Assembly (NCBI GenBank): GCA_949372595.1
Contig: CASIAN010000014.1
Location: 115,975 to 179,974, forward strand
DNA: 64,000 nucleotides
Direction: 5' to 3'
DNA from: CPC320 sp002336405
GTDB taxonomy: Bacteria > Pseudomonadota > Alphaproteobacteria > Rhodobacterales > Rhodobacteraceae
Shown here: one piece after another, positions 54,078 to 63,872 of the stretch
Layout: each line of letters starts with the position of its first letter
Numbering within the stretch: position 1 is the first letter of the stretch
Made by a program: the position numbers and the translations under genes
The notes under the pieces: generated by a model
Seen by the model: only the letters and a program-made list of their open reading frames with translations
Databases searched by the model: none
Told to the model about the DNA's origin: nothing

Positions 54078-56745
54078 TTAATTGAAGTTTCGCTTAAATC
54101 TTAAACCAAGAGTTGTTGGCCTGATATATGTTACACGCGACCTATCGAAGACATAATTATTGCTAATCTCACCTCTTTCATCAGTTACATTGTCAATGTA
54201 GACCTCTATTAGCCCCATGTCATTACTAACACCGGCTCTTAGGTTAATAAAGCTATAGCTATCTTGCTGCTCTTTATTTGGCTCAATAATGTCTGAGAAA
54301 CTGTCATCCGAGAATGTAAATTGTCCCTGAAAATGACCCATATTACCTGAGCTCATATCCCATTCTTTTCTGACTGCAAGGTTACCTTGCATACCAGGAG
54401 CAAAAGCTAATTCTTTTCCAGCTATCACATCACCAGATGTGGTTAGAGTTTTTGTAATCTCAGTATCTAGCATTGAAAATGCTCCTGAAACCATCCAACC
54501 TTCAGCGTTTGGATAATAGATAAAATCACCCTCTAGACCAGTAATTTCAGCATCAGCTGCATTATCTGAGAAGAATAAGTTGGTTATGCTCGGATCTAGA
54601 ATTGAGGTTTGCAAACCTGCAATATCAACCATAAATAAACTACCATTGAATCGGAGTCGGCCATCATTCATGACTGATTTCCAACCAAACTCATAATTAG
54701 TCACTTCATCAGACTCAGTGATTGGAGGAACGGTATATCTTCCATCAGGCGTTGAATCTCCACCGGGACGATTCAAGAGACCAGGTCTAAACCCTTCTGA
54801 CCAGGTAACGTAATACATAAGATCATCTGAAGGATTCCATGAATAGGTTACCTTTCCAATAACACCATCTGTTGTGGCCTTATCTGGATAATCCAATGCA
54901 TCCAATGAAGGGTTGCCTGAGTTTCCTCCGGGTCCATTGTATTTATTGGACAGATTAGTTCCAAATCTTTGGCGGTCATTTTGAGTCGCTCCAGCAGGTA
55001 TAAAGCCAGTGGAAAATGCAGAGTTTGCACTTCCCTCTAAATCTACCTCAATATCATACCAACGTGCACCCACGGTCAACTCAGATGTTTCAGACATATC
55101 AATGCTCAGCTCTCCGAAAATACCTTGTTGCTTATCAGTTCTCCTAACATCATTAATAAATATAACGGGTGCTTCATATGGACCCCTGCCTGAATGCCAA
55201 CCAGCTCCAGCATTGGAGGCGCTGCCTGTTTGCGGGATGCCAGTAACGGAGGTATCAGTGAGAGCCCAGTTTGGACCCCATCCAATATCACTAACCAGTG
55301 ATCCAGGATAAGTAAACATATTGTGCTCTGTAAGCTCTAAGTCACTCATGAATACTCCAGCTGTCAGGCTCATAGTATCGCTAATAGGAGCATTAATTCT
55401 TAGTTCATGAGTTTGAACTTCAGATGCAACTATTGAATCTACATACATGTCAGGACCTCCACAATCACCAGTTGGAACATTTCCAGGTGCAAATGCTGTG
55501 TACGTTACATAATAGTCACAGATGTAATATGGAAGGTATTGACCCACAAAAAGATAGTCAGTGTAATCAATTCTTTGATCGGATTGTCTGTCAGTGTAAG
55601 CACCGGCGTATACAACTTCTAAGTCACCAATAGAACCAGTAAGAGTTAAGCTGACGTTATCAAACTCATCTTCAATGTGATCATCGTGGTATCTATTTAC
55701 TTCAAGGTCACCCAATGTAGGGTCTGCAAAAAAGACTCCATCTGACTCAATTGTTTGATTTGCTACGCTAACAAGAGCATCCCAATTATCATTAAGTTCA
55801 GCCTTAATGCTTGCTCTGAATCCTTCATAAGTTGATGAGTTAACATCATCTTCAACAATTGCACTTGAACTTGGAGTAGTTACATTGGTTAGATCAGCAT
55901 TTGCTCTCCAACCATTTCTAGCTGAAGAAACAGGAAGTCCATTGGATCTTACAGTTCCAGCAGGTCTCCAAGCAGCAGAATCTTTTACGCTAAGTGATCC
56001 AGCAACTTGATCGATGTATCCACCTCTTTCATCTCTATATGCAACAAATCTTAAAGCTGATGTATCGCTAAGAGGTATGTTATTCATATACTCAAATTTA
56101 TTGCCTGTATCGCCTTCTGGCATAAATCTTGTTTCAATTTCTAAGCTACTTGCTGATTCGCCTATTACAGGTTTATTGGTAATCATTCTAACAACACCGG
56201 CTTGTGAACTAGCACCAAATAGAGTTCCTTGTGGTCCAGATAAAACCTCAATTCGAGAAACATCGGCAGCATAAACATCTAGATTTCTTCCTGGGTATGC
56301 AAGCGGCTGCTCATCAAGATAGAAAGATACGTTTGGAGCTAAGCCTCCAACACCGGCTGTGGTCAAATTTGGGGTAGTTGACGCAAGGCCTCTAATATAA
56401 ATGGTACTTTGTCCTGGGCCTGAGCCACCTGCTGTAACTCCAGGTAATTGCAACAAATAATCTTCGAAGACGTTTATTCCCTTTTCCTCAAGGTTACGCT
56501 CTCCCAATGTAGCGAACTGAAAGCGGAACATCTTGTAGACTTTCACTTTTCTTTCTTGAGGTTACAACAACCTCTTCAATCGTTGCTTGATTCTGAGCAG
56601 AGATAACACCACTGTATGCTGCTGCATTAAGAATGGCTAATGCAGATAGTGCAGAGATAGATCTACTGCCGACTTTATCTAAAGTCTTTTTATTAAACGT
56701 CTTGTTTAATCTATTTAAAATGCTGGTCTTAATTGTATTTATCAT
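54078..56745 (-). CDS. TonB-dependent receptor (frame broken near its start)
   Basis: The start at 56745 gives an N-terminal region with a late signal (SISALSALAILNAAAYSGVI), then TonB-box ATIEEVVVTSRKKSESLQDV. The frame breaks near 56,530 (PLSV / LGERNLEEKGINVF) and continues as an 822-residue frame with plug RIEVLSGPQGTLFGASSQAG and a barrel ending LGLRFKRNF. One base restores a protein of about 890 residues. The plug (GPQGTLFGASSQAG) is of the type found in receptors for diverse organic substrates. Confidence 0.87.
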
Positions 56746-56971
56746 GGTTCCCCCCAAGGGATAAAATTATTTAAAGTTGGATTTCAAAGTGAAAGCGATT
56801 GTAGAAACTGCTTCCATTTTGGTGATTTTTGCTCAAGCTTAAGCTCGAGTTATTTAAAGACATGCCTAGACCATAACAATTGAAAAGCGAAATTGTAAGT
56901 AAATATGAAAAAAACAGCCTTTATTTTTGCTCTATCGTATTTTTTTCACTTCTTAAGTAGACTAACTGCTA

Positions 56972-58456
56972 ATGTTTACAAATATCGCACCCAAACGCTT
57001 TCTACTCTCCTTATTTCTAATATCTGTATTTATTGGAATTACTTTGGTCAATCTGACTGAGGCTGATAAATTATTTTCAGGAATCCAAGAGCAACTATCC
57101 AATAGCCTTGGATGGTTAATCATTCTTGCAGCTAATGCTATTTTAGTTTTTGTTATTTATCTTGCTTTTAGTAAACATAAAAACCTTATTCTTGGAGGGC
57201 CAGATGCAAAGCCCGAGTTTTCAAACATCAACTGGATTGCAATGCTCTTTAGTGCTGGCTTGGGAATTGGTTTGCTATTTTATGGAGTAGCCGAACCTAT
57301 CATGCATCTAAGTTCGGATGCAATTCATCAAGAAGGTGCTTCATTTTCAGACAAAGCAAATCTTTCAATGAATCTTACATATCTGCATTGGGGCTTTCAT
57401 GGTTGGGCTATTTATGGCGCTGTTGGATTATGCTTTGCATATTTTGCTTTTAATAAAAATTTACCTTTTCGAGTTAGTTCTTTTTTCTCAGGCGCTTTTA
57501 CCCAAAATGCATGGGGCAGAGTCCCGCTAGATATTATCGCCATCATTGCAACAATTTTTGGGATCGCAACCTCTCTTGGGCTTGGAGCCAATCAGATTAA
57601 TTCTGGTCTTGGATATATGGGAGTTCTTGAAGAAAGCTTTTCTAGTAAAGTTTGGATTATTGTTTTTATTACCTTTCTAGGGTTAATGAGTGTTGTTCTT
57701 GGCTTGCAAGCTGGAATTAAAAGGCTTTCTCAGCTCAACATGATCCTTTGCGGTTTAATGCTAAGTATTATTTTTCTAGCTGGGCCCACAACCTTTATTG
57801 TTGATGGTCTTTTGCAAAATGTAGGCTCTTATATTCAAAACCTACTGAGTCTTTCTTCAAATACGCAGGCGTATGAGGATTCATCTTGGCAAAATGGCTG
57901 GACCCTGTTTTATTATTCATGGTGGTTTGCATGGTCACCTTTTGTGGGACTATTTATCGCAAGAATATCTTATGGTAGGTCGATCCAAGAATTTCTGTTG
58001 GGCGTGGTGGTCATACCATCTATTTTAGTTTTTATCTGGATGGGTGTATTTGGTAATGCGGCTCTTCATCAAGAATTGATGGAACCAAATTCACTAAGTA
58101 CCGCAATAAATAATGACATCGCAGTCTCGCTGTTTGTCTTTTTAGAACAGTTTCCTTTCTCGCCTATTTTAATGGGGCTATCCATTGTGATTATCTTGAC
58201 GTTTTTTGTAACTTCATCCGACTCTGGCGCTTTGGTTACTTCAATGTTGACTGCAGCGAACAATGAAAAAGCGCAGGAAGAGCCGCCAATGATTCTAAGA
58301 GTTGTTTGGGCCATCTCTCTTGGAATAATTGCTGTTGTTCTTCTGGCTGGGGGCGGCTTAGGGGCATTGCAAACATCAGTAATAGTCACAGGCGCACCTT
58401 TCTCAATCCTGATTTTCTTTGCTTGCAAGAGCCTCTTGAAAAACCTTAATAAGTAA
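56972..58456 (+). CDS. BCCT-family betaine/choline/carnitine transporter
   Basis: The 494-residue protein has twelve hydrophobic segments, the substrate-site motif SAGLGIGLLFYGVAEP and the family signature YYSWWFAWSPFVGLFIARIS. The Gly-rich GLGIG is typical of sodium-coupled members; proton-coupled choline carriers have Asp in this stretch. It probably imports a betaine-like quaternary ammonium or sulfonium compound. It is 2 bp upstream of an NTF2-like gene, which is 3 bp upstream of a FAD dehydrogenase, so the three form an operon. Confidence 0.92.
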   Translation: MFTNIAPKRFLLSLFLISVFIGITLVNLTEADKLFSGIQEQLSNSLGWLIILAANAILVFVIYLAFSKHKNLILGGPDAKPEFSNINWIAMLFSAGLGIGLLFYGVAEPIMHLSSDAIHQEGASFSDKANLSMNLTYLHWGFHGWAIYGAVGLCFAYFAFNKNLPFRVSSFFSGAFTQNAWGRVPLDIIAIIATIFGIATSLGLGANQINSGLGYMGVLEESFSSKVWIIVFITFLGLMSVVLGLQAGIKRLSQLNMILCGLMLSIIFLAGPTTFIVDGLLQNVGSYIQNLLSLSSNTQAYEDSSWQNGWTLFYYSWWFAWSPFVGLFIARISYGRSIQEFLLGVVVIPSILVFIWMGVFGNAALHQELMEPNSLSTAINNDIAVSLFVFLEQFPFSPILMGLSIVIILTFFVTSSDSGALVTSMLTAANNEKAQEEPPMILRVVWAISLGIIAVVLLAGGGLGALQTSVIVTGAPFSILIFFACKSLLKNLNK

Positions 58457-58458
58457 TA

Positions 58459-58869
58459 TTGAATGGTGTTGTGAGCTCAATAACTGATCAAAATAAAAAA
58501 ATTACTAGGGACTTTTTTGAAGCCCTAAGCACAGGTTCTAATAAATATTTAGATTTTTATACAGACGATTCTATTATTTGGACTGCTGGGAATAATTCCA
58601 TTGGGGGCACTAGGACAAAAAAGGAAGTTGTAACTTTTGCCGAGAATATTCTTTCTGCGTTTCCTAGCGGTATTACTTTTAACATTACAGGTATAACTGC
58701 TGAAGATGAAAGAGTGGCAGTAGAAATAAGCGGTGAAGCTATTCATGCATCAGGAGAGACATACAATAATCAGTATCATTTTTTATTAAGAATTAAAGAC
58801 GGAAAAATACTAGAGCTTAAAGAGTATATGGATACCCAGTTAGCTGCAAAAATCCTGCTTGGTGAGTAA
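58459..58869 (+). CDS. NTF2-like (ketosteroid isomerase-type) protein
   Basis: The 136-residue protein starts at a TTG, or a GTG four codons later; no ATG is in a good position. It shows the NTF2/KSI pattern: KITRDFFEALSTGSNKYLDF, SIIWTAGNNSIGG, YHFLLRIKDGKILELKEYMD. A role as isomerase or dehydratase for the transported compound is possible. The stop is 3 bp before the FAD dehydrogenase start. Confidence 0.78.
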   Translation: MNGVVSSITDQNKKITRDFFEALSTGSNKYLDFYTDDSIIWTAGNNSIGGTRTKKEVVTFAENILSAFPSGITFNITGITAEDERVAVEISGEAIHASGETYNNQYHFLLRIKDGKILELKEYMDTQLAAKILLGE

Positions 58870-58872
58870 GTA

Positions 58873-60369
58873 ATGCAAACAAACAATGAAATATTTATTA
58901 CTAAGGCAAAAGACGTACCACAATTTGATTATGAAGTAGATGTGATAGTTTGTGGTTACGGTGGAGCTGGAGGCTGTGCTGCGCTTGAATCGTTTAGAAG
59001 TGGTGCTAAAACTCTTGTTCTAGAAAGAGCCTCTGATGGAGGTGGTTCAACCGCCCTATCAAGTTGCGAAATGTATTTAGGTGGATCAGGAGGAACTTCG
59101 CTGCAAAATGCTTGTGGTTTTGAAGACTCTACTGAAAATATGATTGGTTACATAGAGGCTTCATTGGAAGGCAAAGGTGATTCAAAAAAAATTCAACTTT
59201 ACGCAGAAAATTCAGCGGATCATTTTGAGTGGATTAAGTCTTTAGGTGTTACATACAAAGAAGCAGCTCATTTGGGCAGGATTGTGGTTCCTGAATCAAA
59301 CGAATCTCTTTTATATACAGGCAATGAGCGAGTGAGCCCGTTTTGTGAAGTTGCAGAGCCAGTGCCCAGAGGTCATGTTCCCTCGCACGAAGGTGATTTT
59401 GGTGGAAAGATTTTTTTTGATGCTTTGAAGCAAGAAATTAATTCTTCGGATATTGAAATCAGTTGTGATTCTAGAGTCAAAGGTCTCGTAATCAATGATG
59501 ACAATGAGATTGTGGGAGTTGCATTTAAGAAAGATAATCTTATGCAATATGCGAAAGCTAACAAAGGTGTGATTCTTTCTGCTGGAGGTTTTGTAATGAA
59601 CGAGGAAATGATTGCCTCATACCTTCCATTCCAAACGAAATTTGCAGCTCCTTATGGAAACCAATGGGATAAAGGTGATGGCATTCAAATGGGTATATCC
59701 ATGAACGCTAATATTATAAATATGGATGAAGCTTTTTTTGGTGTGTATTTTTATCCACCAGAATCACTAACAAATGGAATATTTGTTAATGCTGAAGGTA
59801 AAAGATTTGTAAACGAAGATTCTTATGGAGCAAGAATAGGTTATTTTTGCTCTCAACAACAGGATCAAAAGATATATATGGTGATACAAAATGAAGATTT
59901 TAATCCATCGATTTACATGAATAAATTGCCCATTTTAGCTGTTGCAGAAACTATTGATGAGCTTGAAATAGAGGCAGGATTTGAACCAGGTAGCATCTCA
60001 TCAACCATAAGTGCATATAATTTATTTGCAAAAAATGGAGAAGATCAGGATTTTAAAAAAGATCCTAAATGGTTAAAGGAATTCTCTAAGCCTCCTTTTG
60101 CTATTATTGACTACAGTTTTGAGAATCAAGCCAGCCCAGCTTACAGTGACAGAAATGGCCCCCTGATGTTCACTCTGGGTGGATTAGAGACATTGCCCTC
60201 TGGGGAAGTTCTTGATGTTGATGGAAACATTATTCCTAAATTATATGCTGCTGGCAGAACTACCGCTGGACTTCCAAGAACAGGGAAAGGATATGCAAGT
60301 GGCATGTCAGTTGGCGATGCAACTTTTTTTGGCAGAATGGCAGGAATCTCTGCGGCAAATAATTCTTAG
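58873..60369 (+). CDS. FAD-dependent dehydrogenase (3-ketosteroid-dehydrogenase-like)
   Basis: The 498-residue protein has the FAD dinucleotide motif CGYGGAGGCAALESFRSG, the second FAD block GVILSAGGFVMNEEM, and the C-terminal GRTTAGLPRTGKGYASGMSV, in the FAD_binding_2 family with fumarate reductases and 3-ketosteroid 1-dehydrogenases. In an operon with a KSI-type protein and a BCCT transporter, it may oxidise a small imported compound or a steroid-like one; the sequence does not decide. No signal peptide. Confidence 0.85.
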   Translation: MQTNNEIFITKAKDVPQFDYEVDVIVCGYGGAGGCAALESFRSGAKTLVLERASDGGGSTALSSCEMYLGGSGGTSLQNACGFEDSTENMIGYIEASLEGKGDSKKIQLYAENSADHFEWIKSLGVTYKEAAHLGRIVVPESNESLLYTGNERVSPFCEVAEPVPRGHVPSHEGDFGGKIFFDALKQEINSSDIEISCDSRVKGLVINDDNEIVGVAFKKDNLMQYAKANKGVILSAGGFVMNEEMIASYLPFQTKFAAPYGNQWDKGDGIQMGISMNANIINMDEAFFGVYFYPPESLTNGIFVNAEGKRFVNEDSYGARIGYFCSQQQDQKIYMVIQNEDFNPSIYMNKLPILAVAETIDELEIEAGFEPGSISSTISAYNLFAKNGEDQDFKKDPKWLKEFSKPPFAIIDYSFENQASPAYSDRNGPLMFTLGGLETLPSGEVLDVDGNIIPKLYAAGRTTAGLPRTGKGYASGMSVGDATFFGRMAGISAANNS

Positions 60370-60608
60370 GCTGATTGACGTTGTTTGTTTTTATAAAATA
60401 TAAGTTCTTGAATCCAGTTTCTTTTATTCACCTCATGCATTGAAGATTTATCTTCTGAAAGAATTATTCTTCCACCATCCATGTCCACTCTTAATGAATC
60501 TGTTTTGATGACTTGGCCATTGGCAAGGTGAACCTCACCAATCATCTGACCCGTTGAGTCTTCAGGGTGTAAGTTAGAAAATATTTCAACTAGCTCTTCT
60601 TTTTTCAT
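60366..60608 (-). CDS. Small hypothetical protein
   Basis: The 80-residue protein begins MKKEELVEIFSNLHPEDSTG and has a strand-rich middle (GEVHLANGQVIKTDSLRVDM) and a basic tail. No domain recognised. It converges on the FAD dehydrogenase with a 4-bp overlap. Codon use is normal for this half. Confidence 0.55.
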   Translation of the reverse strand: MKKEELVEIFSNLHPEDSTGQMIGEVHLANGQVIKTDSLRVDMDGGRIILSEDKSSMHEVNKRNWIQELIFYKNKQRQSA

Positions 60609-60870
60609 GGTAACTCTTTAATGTTTTAATAATTAGATTGATATCGTTGTCAATTATACGTCATTACAAAGATTGAATAAATACTTTAAGAGATTAATTG
60701 CTAGCAGAAATGTATTTAATTAACATTCTATCCTTGTGGGCGCTAGTTCTTGTAGAATAAAATCTGTTTAATAATAAGTAGGTCATTAGGCCTCCTTTTT
60801 ATGGAGATAGAAGGTGTTAAAAAAACCAGCATATATTTCAGAAACATTATCTATGTGGGTCATGTAACTC

Positions 60871-61722
60871 ATGCAATTAGTTTTTTCTAGGTTTGGATAC
60901 TTAATTTGCATAATTTCCGTCCTGAGTACCTCAATTTTCTTGCTCGAATATGGGTTTAGTGAATTAGAAGTCTTACTTTTTGCTGGCATTGGTTCAATTT
61001 TATTTACTGTAATTGGAGAGTGTTTTTTACCTTTATATAAAGATTGGAGACCAAACTTTAAAGAAAATTTTTTTCCAGATGCATCGCTTTTTGTTTTAAA
61101 TTACATTGTATTTCAAAGTCAATTGTTACAAATTTTTCTTACTTCTATAGCTATAAAATTTGCTGGAGGAGGGTTTGATCTTTGGCCATCAGATTTAAAT
61201 ATATTTACACAACTAGTTTTTGCTTTAATCATTTCTGAGTTTGGACTTTACTGGTTCCATAGGGGCTCTCATGAGATTCCCCTTTTGTGGAGGTTTCATA
61301 GAATTCATCACAATCCTCAAAGACTTTATTGGTTCAATGCAACAAGATTTCATTATGTTGATGTGACGCTGCTTCAGGTTTGTGGAATAGTGCCTTTATT
61401 AATTTTAGGTGCTGAAGCTAAGATTATCGCATTAGTAACTATTTTCAGCACCGTTCACGGATTTTGGCAACATGTTAATGCTGAACAAGATCAAAGAATT
61501 CTAAATTACTTCTTTTCTGGACCAGAACTGCACAGATGGCATCATAATTTGAAGCCAGAAATAGCAAATCATAATTACGGAAATAACCTTATTATATGGG
61601 ACCACGTATTTAAAACTTTTTATTGGCCAAAAGATAACAATGAAGAATTAAAAAATGTGGGTGTTCAGGGAAACCTAGCAAACAATATCAAATCAATGGT
61701 CTTAGATCCTTTTAAAGGATAG
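60871..61722 (+). CDS. Sterol desaturase/fatty acid hydroxylase family protein
   Basis: The 283-residue membrane protein has four or more hydrophobic segments and the eight-histidine di-iron motif: WFHRGSHEIP, RFHRIHHNPQ and LHRWHHNLK. Family members hydroxylate or desaturate lipids with O2. An ATG at 60871 opens the frame, without a strong ribosome-binding site. Substrate unknown. Confidence 0.9.
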   Translation: MQLVFSRFGYLICIISVLSTSIFLLEYGFSELEVLLFAGIGSILFTVIGECFLPLYKDWRPNFKENFFPDASLFVLNYIVFQSQLLQIFLTSIAIKFAGGGFDLWPSDLNIFTQLVFALIISEFGLYWFHRGSHEIPLLWRFHRIHHNPQRLYWFNATRFHYVDVTLLQVCGIVPLLILGAEAKIIALVTIFSTVHGFWQHVNAEQDQRILNYFFSGPELHRWHHNLKPEIANHNYGNNLIIWDHVFKTFYWPKDNNEELKNVGVQGNLANNIKSMVLDPFKG

Positions 61723-61848
61723 ATTAAATTTTTTACATTTTTCTTAAGGCTATCAATGTAGGTAAATTTTTTCCTTTAACCATAAAAAAGCCTCCAATTC
61801 TGATAACGTCTGAAGTTTTAAGTTGTGACAAAATATATTAACTTTATT

Positions 61849-61877
61849 TGTAACTACCCTCTTCCCTTATGGTCAAA
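61849..61877 (+). promoter_or_regulatory. Putative ECF-type promoter of the sigma-fusion gene
   Basis: TGTAACTACC followed 23 bp from its first base by GTCAAA. The same arrangement, TGTCACAACC then GTTTAA at exactly the same 23-bp distance, precedes the next gene. The AAC-type -35 and short GTC-like -10 are typical of ECF sigma promoters. The expected transcript would start about 20 bp before the ATG. Confidence 0.55.
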
Positions 61878-61902
61878 CAATTAGGTAGTATTAAGTAAGT
61901 AC

Positions 61903-63084
61903 ATGGAAGCAACGAATTCACTCAATATATTCACACCAACACAGACTCGTGTTGTTGAAGTTGCTACTCCACCTAAAGTAAATCCACCTTCACTCAAAGA
62001 AGCTTTGCACATTGTGAGCCCGAAACTTCTGCCTTTTGCTTTAAGCCTCAGTGGCAACATGGCTGATGCTGAAGATTTATGTCAGGCAACCTTGCTTAAA
62101 CTGATTGAGAACAAAGATAAATTTCTTGCAGCAGAATATCCTCTCGCCTATGCAAGAAGAATTTTACGCAACGGCTTTATAGATAAATGCAGAAAAGATT
62201 CTAAGGTTGATTCATTGGATGAACTTAATCTTCAGCCAGTAATAGATGAAAACAAATTTAAGTCTTTTGAGCATCAAGAACTCATGGATTGTCTGTCTAA
62301 ACAAAATGAAACCGACAGAACTATTTTGGCAATGAAAGGTGCCGGTCATAGCTACGATGTGATTCAAAAGTTTATCGGCAAAATTTCTCAAGACAATCTA
62401 AGAAAGAAAACCGAAAGAGCCAGAACTTTACTCGCCGATTGTTTGGGGAGGAAGATGGAAATGAATCAACGCCTCAAACTTCAACTGGCAGGATACGTGG
62501 ACGATGGCATGGACTACTCTAACTCTGCTGAAGTCAGAGACATTGTGGATGCATCCGATGTAGCCAGAGAGTTTTATGACACCTTGCTCTTTGCTAACCA
62601 ACGCTTAGAAAACTTCTTTAAATCTAAGGATATGCACAAGACCAACAAGAAGCTTCATGCATTCATTGATGAAACCTTAGAGCCTAAAAACACTTTATGG
62701 ACTCGATGGGTTCCTGCATCAGGCTTGATGATGGCAGCTGTTGCCATGCTAATTACCTTTGGTCCTTTCATGACTCCAGTAACTGAAGCACCCGCACTAT
62801 CAAACTATCAGGTGAGCATCCCTGACACCATTCCACAAGCACAGACCATAAGAAACTATCAAGGCAATACTGTCTGGTCGATAGCAGAATCAATGACCGA
62901 AGAAATGGATGCCACCATCTACCAAGTCATGTATGGCGTGTATCTAGCTAATGTTGATGCCTTCATTGGCAGCAACCTTACATCCATCAGAGCTGACAAA
63001 GACTTTAACAAGCCCGATAAAGTCATGATTCAAATGATGGACCCAGCCAGTGCTCAGCAGATGGTTGAAAGTTTTTTAAACTAA
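61903..63084 (+). CDS. Membrane-tethered ECF sigma factor fused to anti-sigma-like and FimV-like domains
   Basis: In order along 393 residues: sigma region 2 (~35-105, LPFALSLSGNMADAEDLCQA, YARRILRNGFIDKCRKDS) and region 4 (~125-180, ILAMKGAGHSYDVIQKFIG, LRKKTERARTLLADCL). Then an anti-sigma-like segment (~187-262, LAGYVDDGMDYSNSAEVRDI), one membrane helix (~270-290), and a periplasmic C-terminus (~320-376) like the FimV/HubP N-terminal domain (NTVWSIAESM, MYGVYLANVDAFIGSNLTSI). The sigma part would be held at the membrane and controlled by its own tail. I know no described protein with this exact build. Confidence 0.72.
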   Translation: MEATNSLNIFTPTQTRVVEVATPPKVNPPSLKEALHIVSPKLLPFALSLSGNMADAEDLCQATLLKLIENKDKFLAAEYPLAYARRILRNGFIDKCRKDSKVDSLDELNLQPVIDENKFKSFEHQELMDCLSKQNETDRTILAMKGAGHSYDVIQKFIGKISQDNLRKKTERARTLLADCLGRKMEMNQRLKLQLAGYVDDGMDYSNSAEVRDIVDASDVAREFYDTLLFANQRLENFFKSKDMHKTNKKLHAFIDETLEPKNTLWTRWVPASGLMMAAVAMLITFGPFMTPVTEAPALSNYQVSIPDTIPQAQTIRNYQGNTVWSIAESMTEEMDATIYQVMYGVYLANVDAFIGSNLTSIRADKDFNKPDKVMIQMMDPASAQQMVESFLN

Positions 63085-63087
63085 TTC

Positions 63088-63116
63088 TGTCACAACCCCC
63101 CTCTTCCTCCGTTTAA
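63088..63116 (+). promoter_or_regulatory. Putative ECF-type promoter, second copy
   Basis: TGTCACAACC and, 23 bp from its start, GTTTAA. Both this site and the one before the sigma-fusion gene also share CTCTTCC in the spacer. It lies 40 bp before the ATG of the next gene, which has a strong AAGGAGG. Confidence 0.58.
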
Positions 63117-63155
63117 GTATTAAGAACGTTTAATAACTATCCTAAGGAGGGATCA

Positions 63156-63842
63156 ATGATTGAGATACTCACAGCATCAGTAATATGGCTATTTGCCCTA
63201 ACGATTTATTTGTTTGTTAGAAAGCTTAGAAAACCTAAACCAATGGATGAAATCAAACTCCAAAAAATCCATGTCATGCGTTTGGGACCCTTTTCTGGGC
63301 AAAGCAATTCGTTTAAAGGTAAGTCTGTTGTATTCCTGATGCTGTTGAGTACCTTGTCTTATGCTGATGTCGACCTTAAAACTCTTGATAACTTCCACAT
63401 AGATGATTTAAGTGAGAATGAGCTAACAGTTGCAAAAGTTGCTGAGGATGTTGAAGATCAAACTCAACTAGGCTTTCACATGGAAAGACCTCATTGCATT
63501 CCTAACTATCCTTACCTAATGATGGAAGTACCAAAAGAGATTCCTAAAGGTGCAAACGTTTACGCAAAAATGACAGTGGATAAAAACAAACCCAGCAAAG
63601 CTAAGCTTTATCTAGAGTTTGTGATTGATGCATCAGATGGTAAGAAAGTTGGTTGGTTTGCACTCAAGAAATTTCCATCTTTCTATAACGCTTCTAAAGT
63701 CGAGATGAAGTTTCAACCAGTCACCGGCATGAAGAACCAAACGTTTATATTGGATGGCTTAAAAGACTCCACCTATCAAGCTCAGCAAATCTGCAACTCA
63801 GGTCACATGCTAAGAGCTTCTAATAAGCAGGTTAAGATTTAA
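63156..63842 (+). CDS. Secreted or membrane protein of unknown family, likely sigma target
   Basis: The 228-residue protein has a first hydrophobic segment (residues 4-21, ILTASVIWLFALTIYLFV) and a second that looks like a signal sequence (KGKSVVFLMLLSTLSYA, ~55-70). The rest is strand-rich (GANVYAKMTVDKNKP, KLYLEFVIDASDGKK) with two cysteines. Start at 63156 has a strong AAGGAGG; an internal ATG at codon 41 would leave just the signal peptide. The preceding promoter matches that of the sigma-fusion gene, so it is probably controlled by it. Family unknown. Confidence 0.62.
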   Translation: MIEILTASVIWLFALTIYLFVRKLRKPKPMDEIKLQKIHVMRLGPFSGQSNSFKGKSVVFLMLLSTLSYADVDLKTLDNFHIDDLSENELTVAKVAEDVEDQTQLGFHMERPHCIPNYPYLMMEVPKEIPKGANVYAKMTVDKNKPSKAKLYLEFVIDASDGKKVGWFALKKFPSFYNASKVEMKFQPVTGMKNQTFILDGLKDSTYQAQQICNSGHMLRASNKQVKI

Positions 63843-63872
63843 TTATTTAATTATTTAATAGCAACTATGAGG

